From the NCBI GenBank assembly GCA_003251535.1, contig QKFD01000109.1:30058-94057 (forward strand): 64,000 nt of DNA, in the 5' to 3' direction. A program made the position numbers and the translations under genes. Under the pieces are notes generated by a model. The model was not told the DNA's origin and ran no database searches. It saw nothing but the letters and a program-made list of their open reading frames with translations. The first letter of the stretch is position 1, and every line of letters starts with the position of its first letter. Origin of the DNA: Chromatiales bacterium. GTDB taxonomy: Bacteria > Pseudomonadota > Gammaproteobacteria > Thiohalomonadales > Thiohalomonadaceae. Shown here one piece after another: positions 7,452-15,478 of this stretch.

Positions 7452-7892
7452 TCATCCGAAGACCTTCTGGTACATCGCATACATTTTCTTACCATAGGCA
7501 GACGCCGTACTTTCCATGCTTTCGCCATCATCGGTCTCCATCGTCTTATCTGCCCCCAAGGCAATTAATCTCTGTGAATGGACAAAACTGACCTCCCTCC
7601 CCCCTTGAACCGCCCCATCGACATCTGAATTGAACGCGAGCAACAAAGGCGTACTCCCCTGCCGATCCCGAGCATTGATGTCAGCCCCATGCGCCACCAG
7701 CCACGCCACCACCTCATCCAAACCATTTAACGCCGCTATATGAATCAGCTGCCACCCGTTACGCTCAGTGGGCGCAGTGATGTCTCCACCACACTGAAAA
7801 TAGGCCTGGATATGAGACAACCAAATTGCCTCAAGAGCCGGACCCTGGTTTTCTATATCAAACAAACGATCTACCCCCTCATTCACATTCAT
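7452..7892 (-). CDS. small ankyrin-repeat protein
   Basis: Started at ATG 7892 (MNVNEG), which follows GGGGGTGG on the minus strand, the product is 146 residues; a start at 7925 adds 11 residues. Two ankyrin repeats are clear: GWQLIHIAALNGLDEVVAWL then VAHGADINARDRQGSTPLLL, followed by a degenerate third with RLIALGADKTMETDDGES. No signal peptide is visible. Ankyrin proteins of this size commonly act as binding or immunity partners. It converges with the orphan gene at 6965 and abuts an insertion-sequence remnant, so it belongs to the accessory patch. Its partner cannot be inferred. Confidence 0.7.
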   Translation of the reverse strand: MNVNEGVDRLFDIENQGPALEAIWLSHIQAYFQCGGDITAPTERNGWQLIHIAALNGLDEVVAWLVAHGADINARDRQGSTPLLLAFNSDVDGAVQGGREVSFVHSQRLIALGADKTMETDDGESMESTASAYGKKMYAMYQKVFG

Positions 7893-7964
7893 GCCACCCC
7901 CAGATGATATTGAAAGTAAAGTCAAGTTCGCCCCCTGCGAGATCGATCCGAATTTAAGCGCCTG

Positions 7965-8697
7965 TCAGAACGAAGCCTGTCCCTCCAGGTCCTCCCAAAT
8001 GGCCCCCCATTCATCTCGCAGTCCGAGAAAGAGGCAAGAGAGCACGTCGGTGTTGGCCTGATAGTCCCGCTGAAGCCCGCGTAAGTGTGCTACTTTGCCG
8101 ACCGGCCAGATGGCGAACAGCGCCAGTGCGACCAGCAGGAGCAGTACGCCAAAGCGCTTCCCACATCGAGTGCCCGAGCGTTCCAGGCCAAGGCCGTAGT
8201 AGCTGCTCTTGGTATCGCGGAACCCAGCTTCAATTTGCATCCGTTTCTTGTAGGTGGCGATGACCCGTCGCACGATAGCCTTTCCGTCCGACATAGAGGT
8301 CACCAGGACCCACGACTCCCGGGCGCTGGCCGCGTGCTTCCGACTACTCGAAGACCGGGCGCGCGCTCCACGAACGGTCTTGTGGACGCGGCCCTTCGGA
8401 GGATTGCGCAGTCCGAAGGCGTGGCACCTCAGCAGCGAGAACTTGGCCAGTAGAAATTTGCCTAGATAGACCGGTTGATTGGCCTCCAGCAGCCGGCCCA
8501 GTGACCTGCACCCCAACCAGACCGTTTCGCCTTCCCGAGTCAGCTGCACCTGTCCACGCAAGCGCCCAATCCAGTCCCAACCTTGCGCCTCCACCGCTCG
8601 AAACCAAGGGGTTCTTGAATCCCGCATCCGTGACGCAGTGGGGGCAGAGGAGCCGTACTACTACTGCGAGGCCAGCGGCTCCATCACTGGTGACCAC
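7965..8697 (-). pseudogene. IS4-family transposase remnant, 5' truncated and frameshifted
   Basis: Minus-strand codons from 8627 to 7965 give 220 residues of an IS4-type transposase C-terminus. It includes the complete YREK signature, Y-x2-R-x3-E-x6-K in YKKRMQIEAGFRDTK, with the catalytic glutamate. The conserved segment just before, normally V-T-D-A-G-F-R-x-P-W-F-R-A, is split: VTDAGFKNP reads in one frame and TPWFRAVEAQGWDWIGRLRG in another, so a single indel lies near 8610-8630. The N-terminal third with the first catalytic aspartate is not recognisable upstream. Terminal inverted repeats were not found by eye. The element is therefore dead, and it marks a past insertion next to the broken gene at 8784-9091. 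Confidence 0.82.
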
Positions 8698-8783
8698 GGT
8701 GACCTCAACGTCGCCTCGTCCACTGCGTCATTGAGAGGGCACCGGTCGAATCCGGCGTGATGGGTCGTTGTATTTCCACTTGA

Positions 8784-9091
8784 TTGGCTTGGGATCATAC
8801 CAGCGCCAGCATTGCCCAGGCCCGTTCCGGGGCGCGCCAAGCTGAGCTGCAATTTGCCATGGAGCAGAAACGGATCGCCGCCGCCGAACGGCAAGTGAGC
8901 GATCACCTGGAGCCGCTCCGCTGCGAGTTGGCGGAGAGCCGCAGCCGGATCGCACGCAGTTCGATAATGCTAGAATTTCGGAACTCGCTTGGTTGCGCCT
9001 GGAGGCGGAGGTGCAAAGCCTGGCGGACGAGCGGGCACAGCTAGAGTTGGACTTTGAATTGGCGGAATTGGAGTTGCTACTGGTCGAGTGA
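8784..9091 (+). pseudogene. remnant of a coiled-coil gene, frameshifted
   Basis: One frame reads heptad-like sequence to about 8960 (ARQAELQFAMEQKRIAAAER, LAESRSRIAR). The continuation RISELAWLRLEAEVQSLADE then lies in a different frame and ends LAELELLLVE with TGA at 9089-9091. The two pieces join sensibly around 8945-8970, so an indel has broken the gene. The 5' end is lost beside the IS4 remnant. The stop overlaps the GTG start of the TonB-like gene (GTGA), showing that the two were once translationally coupled. Coiled-coil proteins accompany several ExbBD/TonB-like systems, but family membership cannot be set from this fragment. Confidence 0.55.
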
Positions 9092-9825
9092 CCAATATCG
9101 CGGCAGGGAGAACGGGCGGTCAGGGTATGGCCGTGGGATGGGCGGAAGGTGCGGGTGAGCGAGCTGCCCCGCGGCGAACTCCGCTGTGGCCGTTTCTGCT
9201 ACTAGCACTGCTGGTTAACGGCAGCGCCCTCATGCTACCGTGCCCGCGCTGGGGGGAACCCTCAGTTGCTATGCCGCAACTGCGCATTTCGCTGCAACTG
9301 GTGCAGAGAAGCGCTGCCCAACCCGCCGAATCCATTCCGGAATCACATATCGAGCCCATCGTCCCGGCGGTGGATATCCCCGAGGCAATAGAGCCTCCTC
9401 CCCCTCCCATCCGCGCACCGGTCAAGGAATCCGCTACCACACCGGCCAAGAAGCCAACCGTCGCCCGACCCTCGCCAACGCGCAAACCCGCTGAACATTC
9501 CAAACAGGCACCAACGCCGGTCACCTCGGCGGCCGGCTCCCCACACCCGCCAGCAGGTGCCGAGCTGGCTGAAAGGGCACTGGCGTCTATTCGAACTGGT
9601 GCCATTGAGTTGGCGCCGCCGCCTGCCGATCTCTCCACAGAGTTGGAAGCGCGAATTGCACCGCCGACGTCAGGGTCACCCTATAGTGAACGCTATACAG
9701 ATCCCTATGGTAAGACACAGGTCACCGTGCGGGCGTCGGACGGTTCTGTGACTTGCTTCGAGATCACGGAGGTGGAGGGGCTCGGTGATGATACTTTTCC
9801 TCTCTGGGTGCGCAAGAAGTGCTGA
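9088..9825 (+). CDS. TonB-like protein with N-terminal anchor and proline-rich spacer
   Basis: GTG 9088 overlaps the previous stop; an internal ATG at 9127 is an alternative start. The 245-residue product has one membrane helix (about 31-50, LWPFLLLALLVNGSALML). A long Pro/Lys-rich region follows (about 90-160, EAIEPPPPPIRAPVKES), and then a small C-terminal domain about 200-245 with two cysteines. This is the architecture of TonB/TolA energy transducers, but I do not see the usual TonB C-terminal motif, so the receptor-contact domain is atypical. It follows a broken coiled-coil gene and overlaps the next small gene, forming what was a three-gene operon. Whether it energises the receptor at 29770-32046 is unknown. 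Confidence 0.6.
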   Translation: MTNIAAGRTGGQGMAVGWAEGAGERAAPRRTPLWPFLLLALLVNGSALMLPCPRWGEPSVAMPQLRISLQLVQRSAAQPAESIPESHIEPIVPAVDIPEAIEPPPPPIRAPVKESATTPAKKPTVARPSPTRKPAEHSKQAPTPVTSAAGSPHPPAGAELAERALASIRTGAIELAPPPADLSTELEARIAPPTSGSPYSERYTDPYGKTQVTVRASDGSVTCFEITEVEGLGDDTFPLWVRKKC

Positions 9826-10181
9826 GTGGGGCCCGTCCCTGGTGTAGAGGCTTCTCCCAAGCTCTATCTCAAGGGCGCTGGCTGGAGCAGGCCAGCTTTA
9901 CCCTCCATGCACAGGTGCGGATCGTCATCTCTTGGGGACGCTTGGTGATCGAGGTGCAGGGCGCCGCCGAGCTGATAGATACGAATATTGGAGTAGCCTG
10001 TCAATCCCAGAGGCATCCAGCCCGGTATGCTGCGGTACTGGCCGGAGTGGATACGGCGCTCGAAGGGAAGTGCGTGACAGTCACAGCGCTGGGGTGTGTA
10101 GTCACCGGTCCGGCAAAGGAGAAAAGCCGCATCCGGCAGATGGACGCACTGATAGGCAACGAGGCGCTGTGGGCTGAGTGA
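9819..10181 (+). CDS. hypothetical 120-residue protein downstream of the TonB-like gene
   Basis: GTG 9819 overlaps the last codons of the TonB-like gene by 7 bp (GTGCTGA), a spacing typical of coupled genes. The predicted product has alternating hydrophobic strands (VRIVISWGRLVIEVQ, RYAAVLAGVDTALEG) and cysteines, but matches no family I recognise. Other frames over the same DNA lack a start in so favourable a position. The 230 bp after it, to the HxlR gene, show no gene or clear signal. Existence of this gene is probable, its function unknown. Confidence 0.4.
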   Translation: MLSGARPWCRGFSQALSQGRWLEQASFTLHAQVRIVISWGRLVIEVQGAAELIDTNIGVACQSQRHPARYAAVLAGVDTALEGKCVTVTALGCVVTGPAKEKSRIRQMDALIGNEALWAE

Positions 10182-10411
10182 CCGCTGTTCTACGCGCAGA
10201 TGACGCAGTAGCTAATTGGGCGGCTGCCAAGGCCCCTGATCCTCGTCAGCTGGTCAGCATTGAGCGCGGATGAGAAGTGGCATGTGCCGCGAGCCTCTCT
10301 GGGCGCATGGGCGGTCGGTCACTGACGCTCTATGAGGAGAACCATCCGCAAGAGAAGCGGCGATGGGCTGGGAGAGATGACTAAGAGATCGGACCCATAC
10401 GACGGCGAGCC

Positions 10412-10759
10412 TTAGCCATCACCCCGGTTTTGCGCTAGCTTTTGCAGGTACTGCCTCCCCCACTGCTCCAGCTCACGCATCACCGGCTGTAGGGTTTTGC
10501 CGAACTCGGTGATGTCGTACTCGACCCGAGGGGGCACTTCAGCGTAGACCGTGCGCCGCACGATGCCGTCACGCTCCAGCTCGCGTAGCTGCTTGGTCAG
10601 CATCCGTTGGGTGATACCAGGGAGCAGGCGGTGCAGCTCATTGAAGCGTCGGGTCGCAGCAAGATGGTAGAGGATGACCCCCTTCCACTTGCCGCCGATC
10701 GCCTCAATCGCCGCCTCCACAGCACAGTTGAAGAGACAGCCTGGGTCTTTCTGACTCAC
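10412..10759 (-). CDS. HxlR-family transcriptional regulator
   Basis: The 115-residue protein is a complete HxlR winged helix: CLFNCAVEAAIEAIGGKWKG, FNELHRLLPGITQRMLTKQL (recognition helix region), then LRELERDGIVRRTVYAEVPP and VEYDITEFGKTL. Members respond to electrophiles, quinones, aldehydes or oxidants, often through an N-terminal cysteine; here CLFNC offers two candidates at about 8 and 12. It is divergent from a nitroreductase gene with an inverted repeat between them. The likely role is repression of that nitroreductase and itself until a reactive compound is sensed; this is inferred from context and common family practice. Confidence 0.92.
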   Translation of the reverse strand: MSQKDPGCLFNCAVEAAIEAIGGKWKGVILYHLAATRRFNELHRLLPGITQRMLTKQLRELERDGIVRRTVYAEVPPRVEYDITEFGKTLQPVMRELEQWGRQYLQKLAQNRGDG

Positions 10760-10787
10760 TCATGGGCTCCATTAGTATCATTGGTGT

Positions 10788-10814
10788 AAGTATGTCACAC
10801 CGCTGTATGTACTT
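10788..10814. promoter_or_regulatory. inverted repeat, candidate HxlR operator
   Basis: AAGTA at 10788-10792 and TACTT at 10810-10814 form an inverted repeat with 17 bases between. It sits in the divergent region and touches the -35 element of the nitroreductase promoter. Binding there by the adjacent HxlR protein would block that promoter. The arms are short, so the site is a proposal. Confidence 0.45.
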
Positions 10815-10840
10815 GTTTTGAGATCTGTTACCACCATAAT
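10813..10840 (+). promoter_or_regulatory. sigma-70 type promoter of the nitroreductase gene
   Basis: TTGTTT at 10813-10818 and CATAAT at 10835-10840 are separated by 16 bases, placing the start of transcription about 30 bases before the ATG at 10878. The -35 overlaps the right arm of the proposed operator. Confidence 0.5.
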
Positions 10841-10877
10841 CCTGCACTCCACATCCTGATAACGCATAGGGGTCATC

Positions 10878-11537
10878 GTGAACCACCCAATCCTTGAAGA
10901 TTTGCAGTGGCGCTATACCACCAAGCGGTACGACAAGACGCAGAAGGTGGCACCGGAGGCGTTGGCCGTGTTGCTGGAGGCGCTCCGCCTCTCGGCCTCC
11001 TCCATCAACTCACAGCCATGGCGCTTTATCGTATTGGAGAGCGATGAGGCGAAGGCGCGGATGCTATGCGCCGTCGCCGAGAAGTACCCCTTCAACCAGC
11101 CAGCCGTGCTCGATAGCTCGCACGTCATCCTATTTGCCTATCACCCACACTATCATCGGGAGGCCTATGCCGAGGTGGTTGATGGTGGTATCGCCGATGG
11201 GCGCATCCTCGCCGCCAAGCGAGAGGAGGCATTCGGGGCCTTCAGGTTCGCCGAGATGAATATGGATGAGACGGGTGATAACAGCGCCTGGACTCGGGCG
11301 CAGACCTATCTTGCCCTCGGGAACGCCCTACACACCTTGGCCCGCCTGCGTATCGACTCAACGACCATGGAGGGGATTGATATCGAGGCGATACAGGTGG
11401 AGTTTGCCAAGGAGCTGGGGGATTACCGCTGCGCGGTCGCCTTGGCCATCGGCTATCGCCACCCGCAGGAGGACTGGAATGCGACCCTGCCCAAGTCGCG
11501 CCGTCGCCCTGAGGATATCTTCGTTCATCTGGTGTAA
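10878..11537 (+). CDS. nfsB: NfsB-like oxygen-insensitive NAD(P)H nitroreductase
   Basis: The 219-residue product follows E. coli NfsB along its whole length: RYTTKRYDKTQKVAPEAL at the start, SASSINSQPWRFIVLESDEA (FMN-binding), LDSSHVILFAYH, and the C-terminal DWNATLPKSRRR. It would be a homodimeric FMN flavoprotein reducing nitroaromatics or quinones with NAD(P)H in the cytoplasm. The start ATG 10878 is supported by the promoter upstream and homologous length. Regulation by the divergent HxlR protein is likely. The physiological substrate cannot be told from sequence. Confidence 0.92.
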   Translation: MNHPILEDLQWRYTTKRYDKTQKVAPEALAVLLEALRLSASSINSQPWRFIVLESDEAKARMLCAVAEKYPFNQPAVLDSSHVILFAYHPHYHREAYAEVVDGGIADGRILAAKREEAFGAFRFAEMNMDETGDNSAWTRAQTYLALGNALHTLARLRIDSTTMEGIDIEAIQVEFAKELGDYRCAVALAIGYRHPQEDWNATLPKSRRRPEDIFVHLV

Positions 11538-11943
11538 TGGTCCGCACCACAAGGAGGTGGGGAAGGGGCGTTGGGAGCGTGGCTGGAGAGACAGGCACTC
11601 CACGCCAAAGAGACACCCAGCAGTCTCCCCTCCTCACCAAGAGAGTGGATGGCAGAGGCAAGAACCGCCAGATGACGCGGCGTTACCACCTTAGCGAGCA
11701 GAAGAGGGCGGACGGCGGCCGTACTAAATAGCCGGTTGCTGAGAGAGCGAAATGTCAAACCACTGCGATGGCGGTTTGGGGATTACCCAACAGGGGGCGC
11801 GGTGACGGCCTAAAACGGGGAATCGGCGGACAACGTTCTCAGCTGTGGGGTTGCACCAACCATCGATGCGTTACCGCGTGCGGGCGGCATCAGCAAGTCG
11901 CTTGGCGAGAGGTCCGTCCTTACTTGACTACCATACCTTTGAC
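11538..11943. other. no recognisable gene
   Basis: These 406 bp between the nitroreductase stop and the hairpin at 11944 contain short open frames on both strands, but none has a ribosome site, family resemblance or coding-like composition. No tRNA fold or repeat array was seen. Confidence 0.6.
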
Positions 11944-11969
11944 GGTACCCGCTCCAGAGAGCGGGCACC
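11944..11969 (-). terminator. hairpin after the CARDB protein gene
   Basis: CCCGCTC (11948-11954) pairs with GAGCGGG (11959-11965) over a CAGA loop. GGT/ACC extend the stem across one mismatch. It starts 28 bp past the minus-strand stop at 11997. The T-run is weak, so efficiency as a Rho-independent terminator is uncertain. Confidence 0.45.
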
Positions 11970-11996
11970 GCCACATACGGCATGGACAGGTGAGGC

Positions 11997-14900
11997 TCAA
12001 GTGCTGCTAGTCAGTGCCCACCAGTTCAGTTCCAACGAACGGAGTGCGGCGGCAATGGCCGCACGTAGTTCGCTATGAAGCAGGGGATCCAGTGTGTCGG
12101 AGGCCTCCACTAAGGCGAAGATGGCGCCCTCTAGATCCCCCTTCGCCACCCTACCCTCTGCCTTATCTAGCCACTGGATAGCCTGCTGTACCGCCTTGTC
12201 GCTTGCCGAAGCGGCGGCAATGGTCAGGGCGTCATCGATCCCAGCAGTAGCGGCAACCCACCAGTGGAGTTCAATCGGCTCGCCATAGGTGACCCACGTC
12301 CCTTCGCTACCGGTACGCAGATGGGCCGTCAGGGTGATCTCACCCTCAGGGAGCCGCAGCCAGCTCTCCAACAGTCGCTGTTCACCTTCGGCTAGGTCGA
12401 GGATCCAGGTTAGCGTTCCCGCTGTCGATACCGCCTCGGGGGCGTCTACCACAGTGACGCCGGTTGGTAGCTCAAGAGTGACCTCGACGGAGGTGGCGAT
12501 ACCCTCATTCTCAAGCTGGATGGTGACAGGAGTTACCCCCCCGGCAACAACGGGCAACTCGGCTGGATGCACCTCAGACACGCTGTAGTCGAGCAGCATG
12601 TCCAGCGCCGAGATGGGATTTGAGGTGGCCTCGGCCAACCAGTCGAAACCGACATAGAGGGCTGCGCCAGTACCAAAGGCGTGGCGGGTAATAGCCGGTC
12701 CGCCGCTATCATAACGGGCCAACACTTCAGCCCCGGCGCTCTCGATGACGGCACCACTACCGGTCACTGTCAGCGGTAGTGTACCCACCGCCTCACCGGA
12801 GACCGACCCGACCTGCTGGGTACCACGGAAATTGATACCCAGGGCGTCGTCGAGTAGTGCGTTGCGCTGATCGTGATCGCCCGCCACCACCAGACCCTCG
12901 CCGCGGAAGACCGCCTCGCGTAGCTCTTTTTGCACCGTGTTGGGCAGCTTCACCTGTTCGTTGAACAGGAGGTAACCGGCGTACCCGCCGCTACGCAGCT
13001 CCAGGGCAAAGTCATCGGCACTGGTAACGATGGTGTATGACCATCCCGCTGTGGTCAGCAGCGTCTCCAGATGGTCACGCTGTGCCGCTAACGATGCCGC
13101 CCCACTTGGACCATGGGGCTCCGGGGTAACACCGCTCTCATCTGCGTCCAGCAGGATCAGCAGCCGACCATGACTCCCCACGTCGAGACTGGACTGGATG
13201 ATGATAGGCGGCTGTTCCACCGTGAACTGATCGAAGCCCAGCGCTACCTCTTGACCATCGATGGTGGCATGAAGCGCGCATGCGTGGACACCGGGGGTCA
13301 GGTCAGCGGTTGACTCTGAACGCACCGTCAAGGAGGTCTGTCCGGGCTCCAGGGTGATGGTATCGCTCTCCCGACGTACCAGCGTGCCCTCGCTCATATC
13401 CAGCAACGAACGGTACACCGGCAGATCCACCAAGGTCACCGTGCCATCGTTGTTGACGGTGTAACGGCAGATCTGGGTCTCGCCGCGGTAGAGCTGCGGT
13501 TTATCCGCCTGCACGGCACCGGTAATCGCCCGGCTAAGGTCGTTAGCCACCGAGAAGCTAGTCGTGTCGCTGGCGATCACGTTGCCATCGGCTGCCAATA
13601 GGGAGGCCGTCACCTGATAGGCCCCCAGCGCCGCCCCATTCAGGGTCAGCTGACTGAGCACTTTGAGCAATTGGCTAGAGGTCAGGCTGTCGATGGCGCG
13701 GATCTCAGCAAACACCACGCTACTATCCGGGGCCGTAATGGTGAGCTGGAAGGTGGTATTACTGAGCAGCTGATTGAGCGTTGTATTACGCAGTGCGGTA
13801 TCGAGATTAACGATATCAAACGGGTGATAGGTGGGTTTATCTACCAGCACCTGAATCGCCGCCGCCGGCCCACCCGCGAGATCTGCCCGGATCTCAAAGG
13901 GGGCCACTGCTTCGTCGATCTGTACCCCATCGACATCCCGCAGCACACCGCGCAAACGATAACTACCCGTGAGGTAGCGCCCACTATTCCAGTCGGCAGT
14001 GAGGGCCACGCTGGTGTTACTCGCCACACTCCCCAACGCCTGCTCAGGGAAGGCATGGATGCCGTTACCGGCCGCATCTTCGATAAACAGCTGGGCCCGC
14101 AGCTCATAGGCGAAGGCCCCTGTGTTCGTCACGCTGCCAGTCAGTTGTACAGCGCTATCTGGGCCGTAGGCAGGCTGATCAGTCCCCACACTGATATCCC
14201 CCTGCGCCGTGCTAGAGGCGACAGGGGTATCGTGACGATTATTACTCTCCCGGCACTCCCGCACCTCATCCAATGGATCGACCCAGGCATAGATCTGCTG
14301 GGTCGGCGTAGGGCTGACCGCCGGCAGGGCCACCTCGGTAAAGCTACCGGGGGCAAGGCTGCTCAGGGTACGCGAACCGAGCAGTGTGCCACTGGAGGTG
14401 GGATCGCCGGCATAGAAGTTGACCACCACCCCCTCCACCGTACCAGAATCAGGATGACCCGCATTGCCGACGCGGGCGGTCAGGCCGATGGGTTGGCCGG
14501 CGCCATTGTCGATAATCCGCAACCCACCCAAGGTGAGATCAGGTAACACCGGCACGATGGGACGCCCACCGACACCACCAAACCCAAAGATATAGGTGTT
14601 GGGGGTGCCATCCGGCTGCACCTGCGAGTGAGAGGGGTTGGGCTTGCCGAGAGAGTAGACCTCCGCCCCGACCATGGAGAGGGCATTGAGCGCCTCAAAC
14701 TCATTTTTGGCAGCACCGTAGTAGATAACAAACTCTTTGCTTTTATGGCTGGCGAGATCCCCAAAGTCAAAATCGAACAGGGCACCGTGGTCGGCGGGCC
14801 CGTTATCGACCGCCTCCCCTTCAAAGCGGATCTTGCCCACGTTAACCAGGGGGTTACCGTCACCAAAGCCGTTATCATTGGTGTAGATGACATCCCGTGC

Positions 14901-15434
14901 CCCATTCACCGCGATGGTGACCATCTCGCTGAAGGTAGTAGGAGGAACATCCCAATCCATTGTGCGGCGATAGCGCAGGTGGATAGGGTTGTCAGTGAGA
15001 TTTTCCACCGTCACCGTCATCTGGTAGAGATTGTTGGAGAGGGAGGGCGCCACCGCGTGGGTGACCCGCATCACGCCCGCTGCCTGCACTACGGAGATGG
15101 CGCCGTCGGTGGTTTGGGTGAAGGACTCCAGCACCAAATTGGCGTCACCGAACGCCTCCCCCGCCTTAGCGTACTTCCGGGTGTAGAGGTCCGCTACACC
15201 CCACCCCTCACAGTAACAACCGGGAGCAAGCGCCTCCCCACCCGTGGGGATATAGCGCAGACCGACACCGTGATAGATCAGATTCCCTTGGTCGTTCACC
15301 CCGAGGGCCACAGTACCGTTGGAGAGGAGCGAGCCGGCGAAGACGGCAGACGGGCTCAGGGCCGCGGCCACCGCCAGCGCCACCAGCGGGCGTCGCCGTG
15401 GGGCTGTCACTCCGTTGGAGGCGCGTTTTGCCAT
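11997..15434 (-). CDS. very large exported CARDB-repeat protein
   Basis: Starting at ATG 15434 (GGAG 8 bp before), the product is about 1145 residues with a twin-basic, Ala-rich signal peptide ending LSPSAVFAG. Residues about 30-260 form a beta-rich domain with EGWGVADLYTRKYAKAG. CARDB-like beta-sandwich modules follow from about 300 (PDLTLGGLRIIDNGAGQPIG, DPLDEVRECRESNNRHD). A segment at about 770-950 resembles a DUF4350/GATase-like fold (GRLLILLDADESG; GGYAGYLLFNEQ; FRGEGLVVAGDHDQ). Another CARDB-like module precedes a helical C-terminus with IQWLDKAEGRVAKGDLEGAI. No sortase, PEP-CTERM or membrane tail is seen, so it is probably extracellular or periplasmic. It lies 44 bp after the toroid protein gene in the same operon. 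Adhesion or matrix function is inferred only. Confidence 0.75.
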   Translation of the reverse strand: MAKRASNGVTAPRRRPLVALAVAAALSPSAVFAGSLLSNGTVALGVNDQGNLIYHGVGLRYIPTGGEALAPGCYCEGWGVADLYTRKYAKAGEAFGDANLVLESFTQTTDGAISVVQAAGVMRVTHAVAPSLSNNLYQMTVTVENLTDNPIHLRYRRTMDWDVPPTTFSEMVTIAVNGARDVIYTNDNGFGDGNPLVNVGKIRFEGEAVDNGPADHGALFDFDFGDLASHKSKEFVIYYGAAKNEFEALNALSMVGAEVYSLGKPNPSHSQVQPDGTPNTYIFGFGGVGGRPIVPVLPDLTLGGLRIIDNGAGQPIGLTARVGNAGHPDSGTVEGVVVNFYAGDPTSSGTLLGSRTLSSLAPGSFTEVALPAVSPTPTQQIYAWVDPLDEVRECRESNNRHDTPVASSTAQGDISVGTDQPAYGPDSAVQLTGSVTNTGAFAYELRAQLFIEDAAGNGIHAFPEQALGSVASNTSVALTADWNSGRYLTGSYRLRGVLRDVDGVQIDEAVAPFEIRADLAGGPAAAIQVLVDKPTYHPFDIVNLDTALRNTTLNQLLSNTTFQLTITAPDSSVVFAEIRAIDSLTSSQLLKVLSQLTLNGAALGAYQVTASLLAADGNVIASDTTSFSVANDLSRAITGAVQADKPQLYRGETQICRYTVNNDGTVTLVDLPVYRSLLDMSEGTLVRRESDTITLEPGQTSLTVRSESTADLTPGVHACALHATIDGQEVALGFDQFTVEQPPIIIQSSLDVGSHGRLLILLDADESGVTPEPHGPSGAASLAAQRDHLETLLTTAGWSYTIVTSADDFALELRSGGYAGYLLFNEQVKLPNTVQKELREAVFRGEGLVVAGDHDQRNALLDDALGINFRGTQQVGSVSGEAVGTLPLTVTGSGAVIESAGAEVLARYDSGGPAITRHAFGTGAALYVGFDWLAEATSNPISALDMLLDYSVSEVHPAELPVVAGGVTPVTIQLENEGIATSVEVTLELPTGVTVVDAPEAVSTAGTLTWILDLAEGEQRLLESWLRLPEGEITLTAHLRTGSEGTWVTYGEPIELHWWVAATAGIDDALTIAAASASDKAVQQAIQWLDKAEGRVAKGDLEGAIFALVEASDTLDPLLHSELRAAIAAALRSLELNWWALTSST

Positions 15435-15478
15435 GACAGATACTCCAGGATGGTTCCAGGTGAAGGGGGTTGTGCGCA

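Noticed and set aside
13671..14546. Open frame of 291 codons on the plus strand
   Set aside because: Same reason: shadow of the CARDB-repeat gene.
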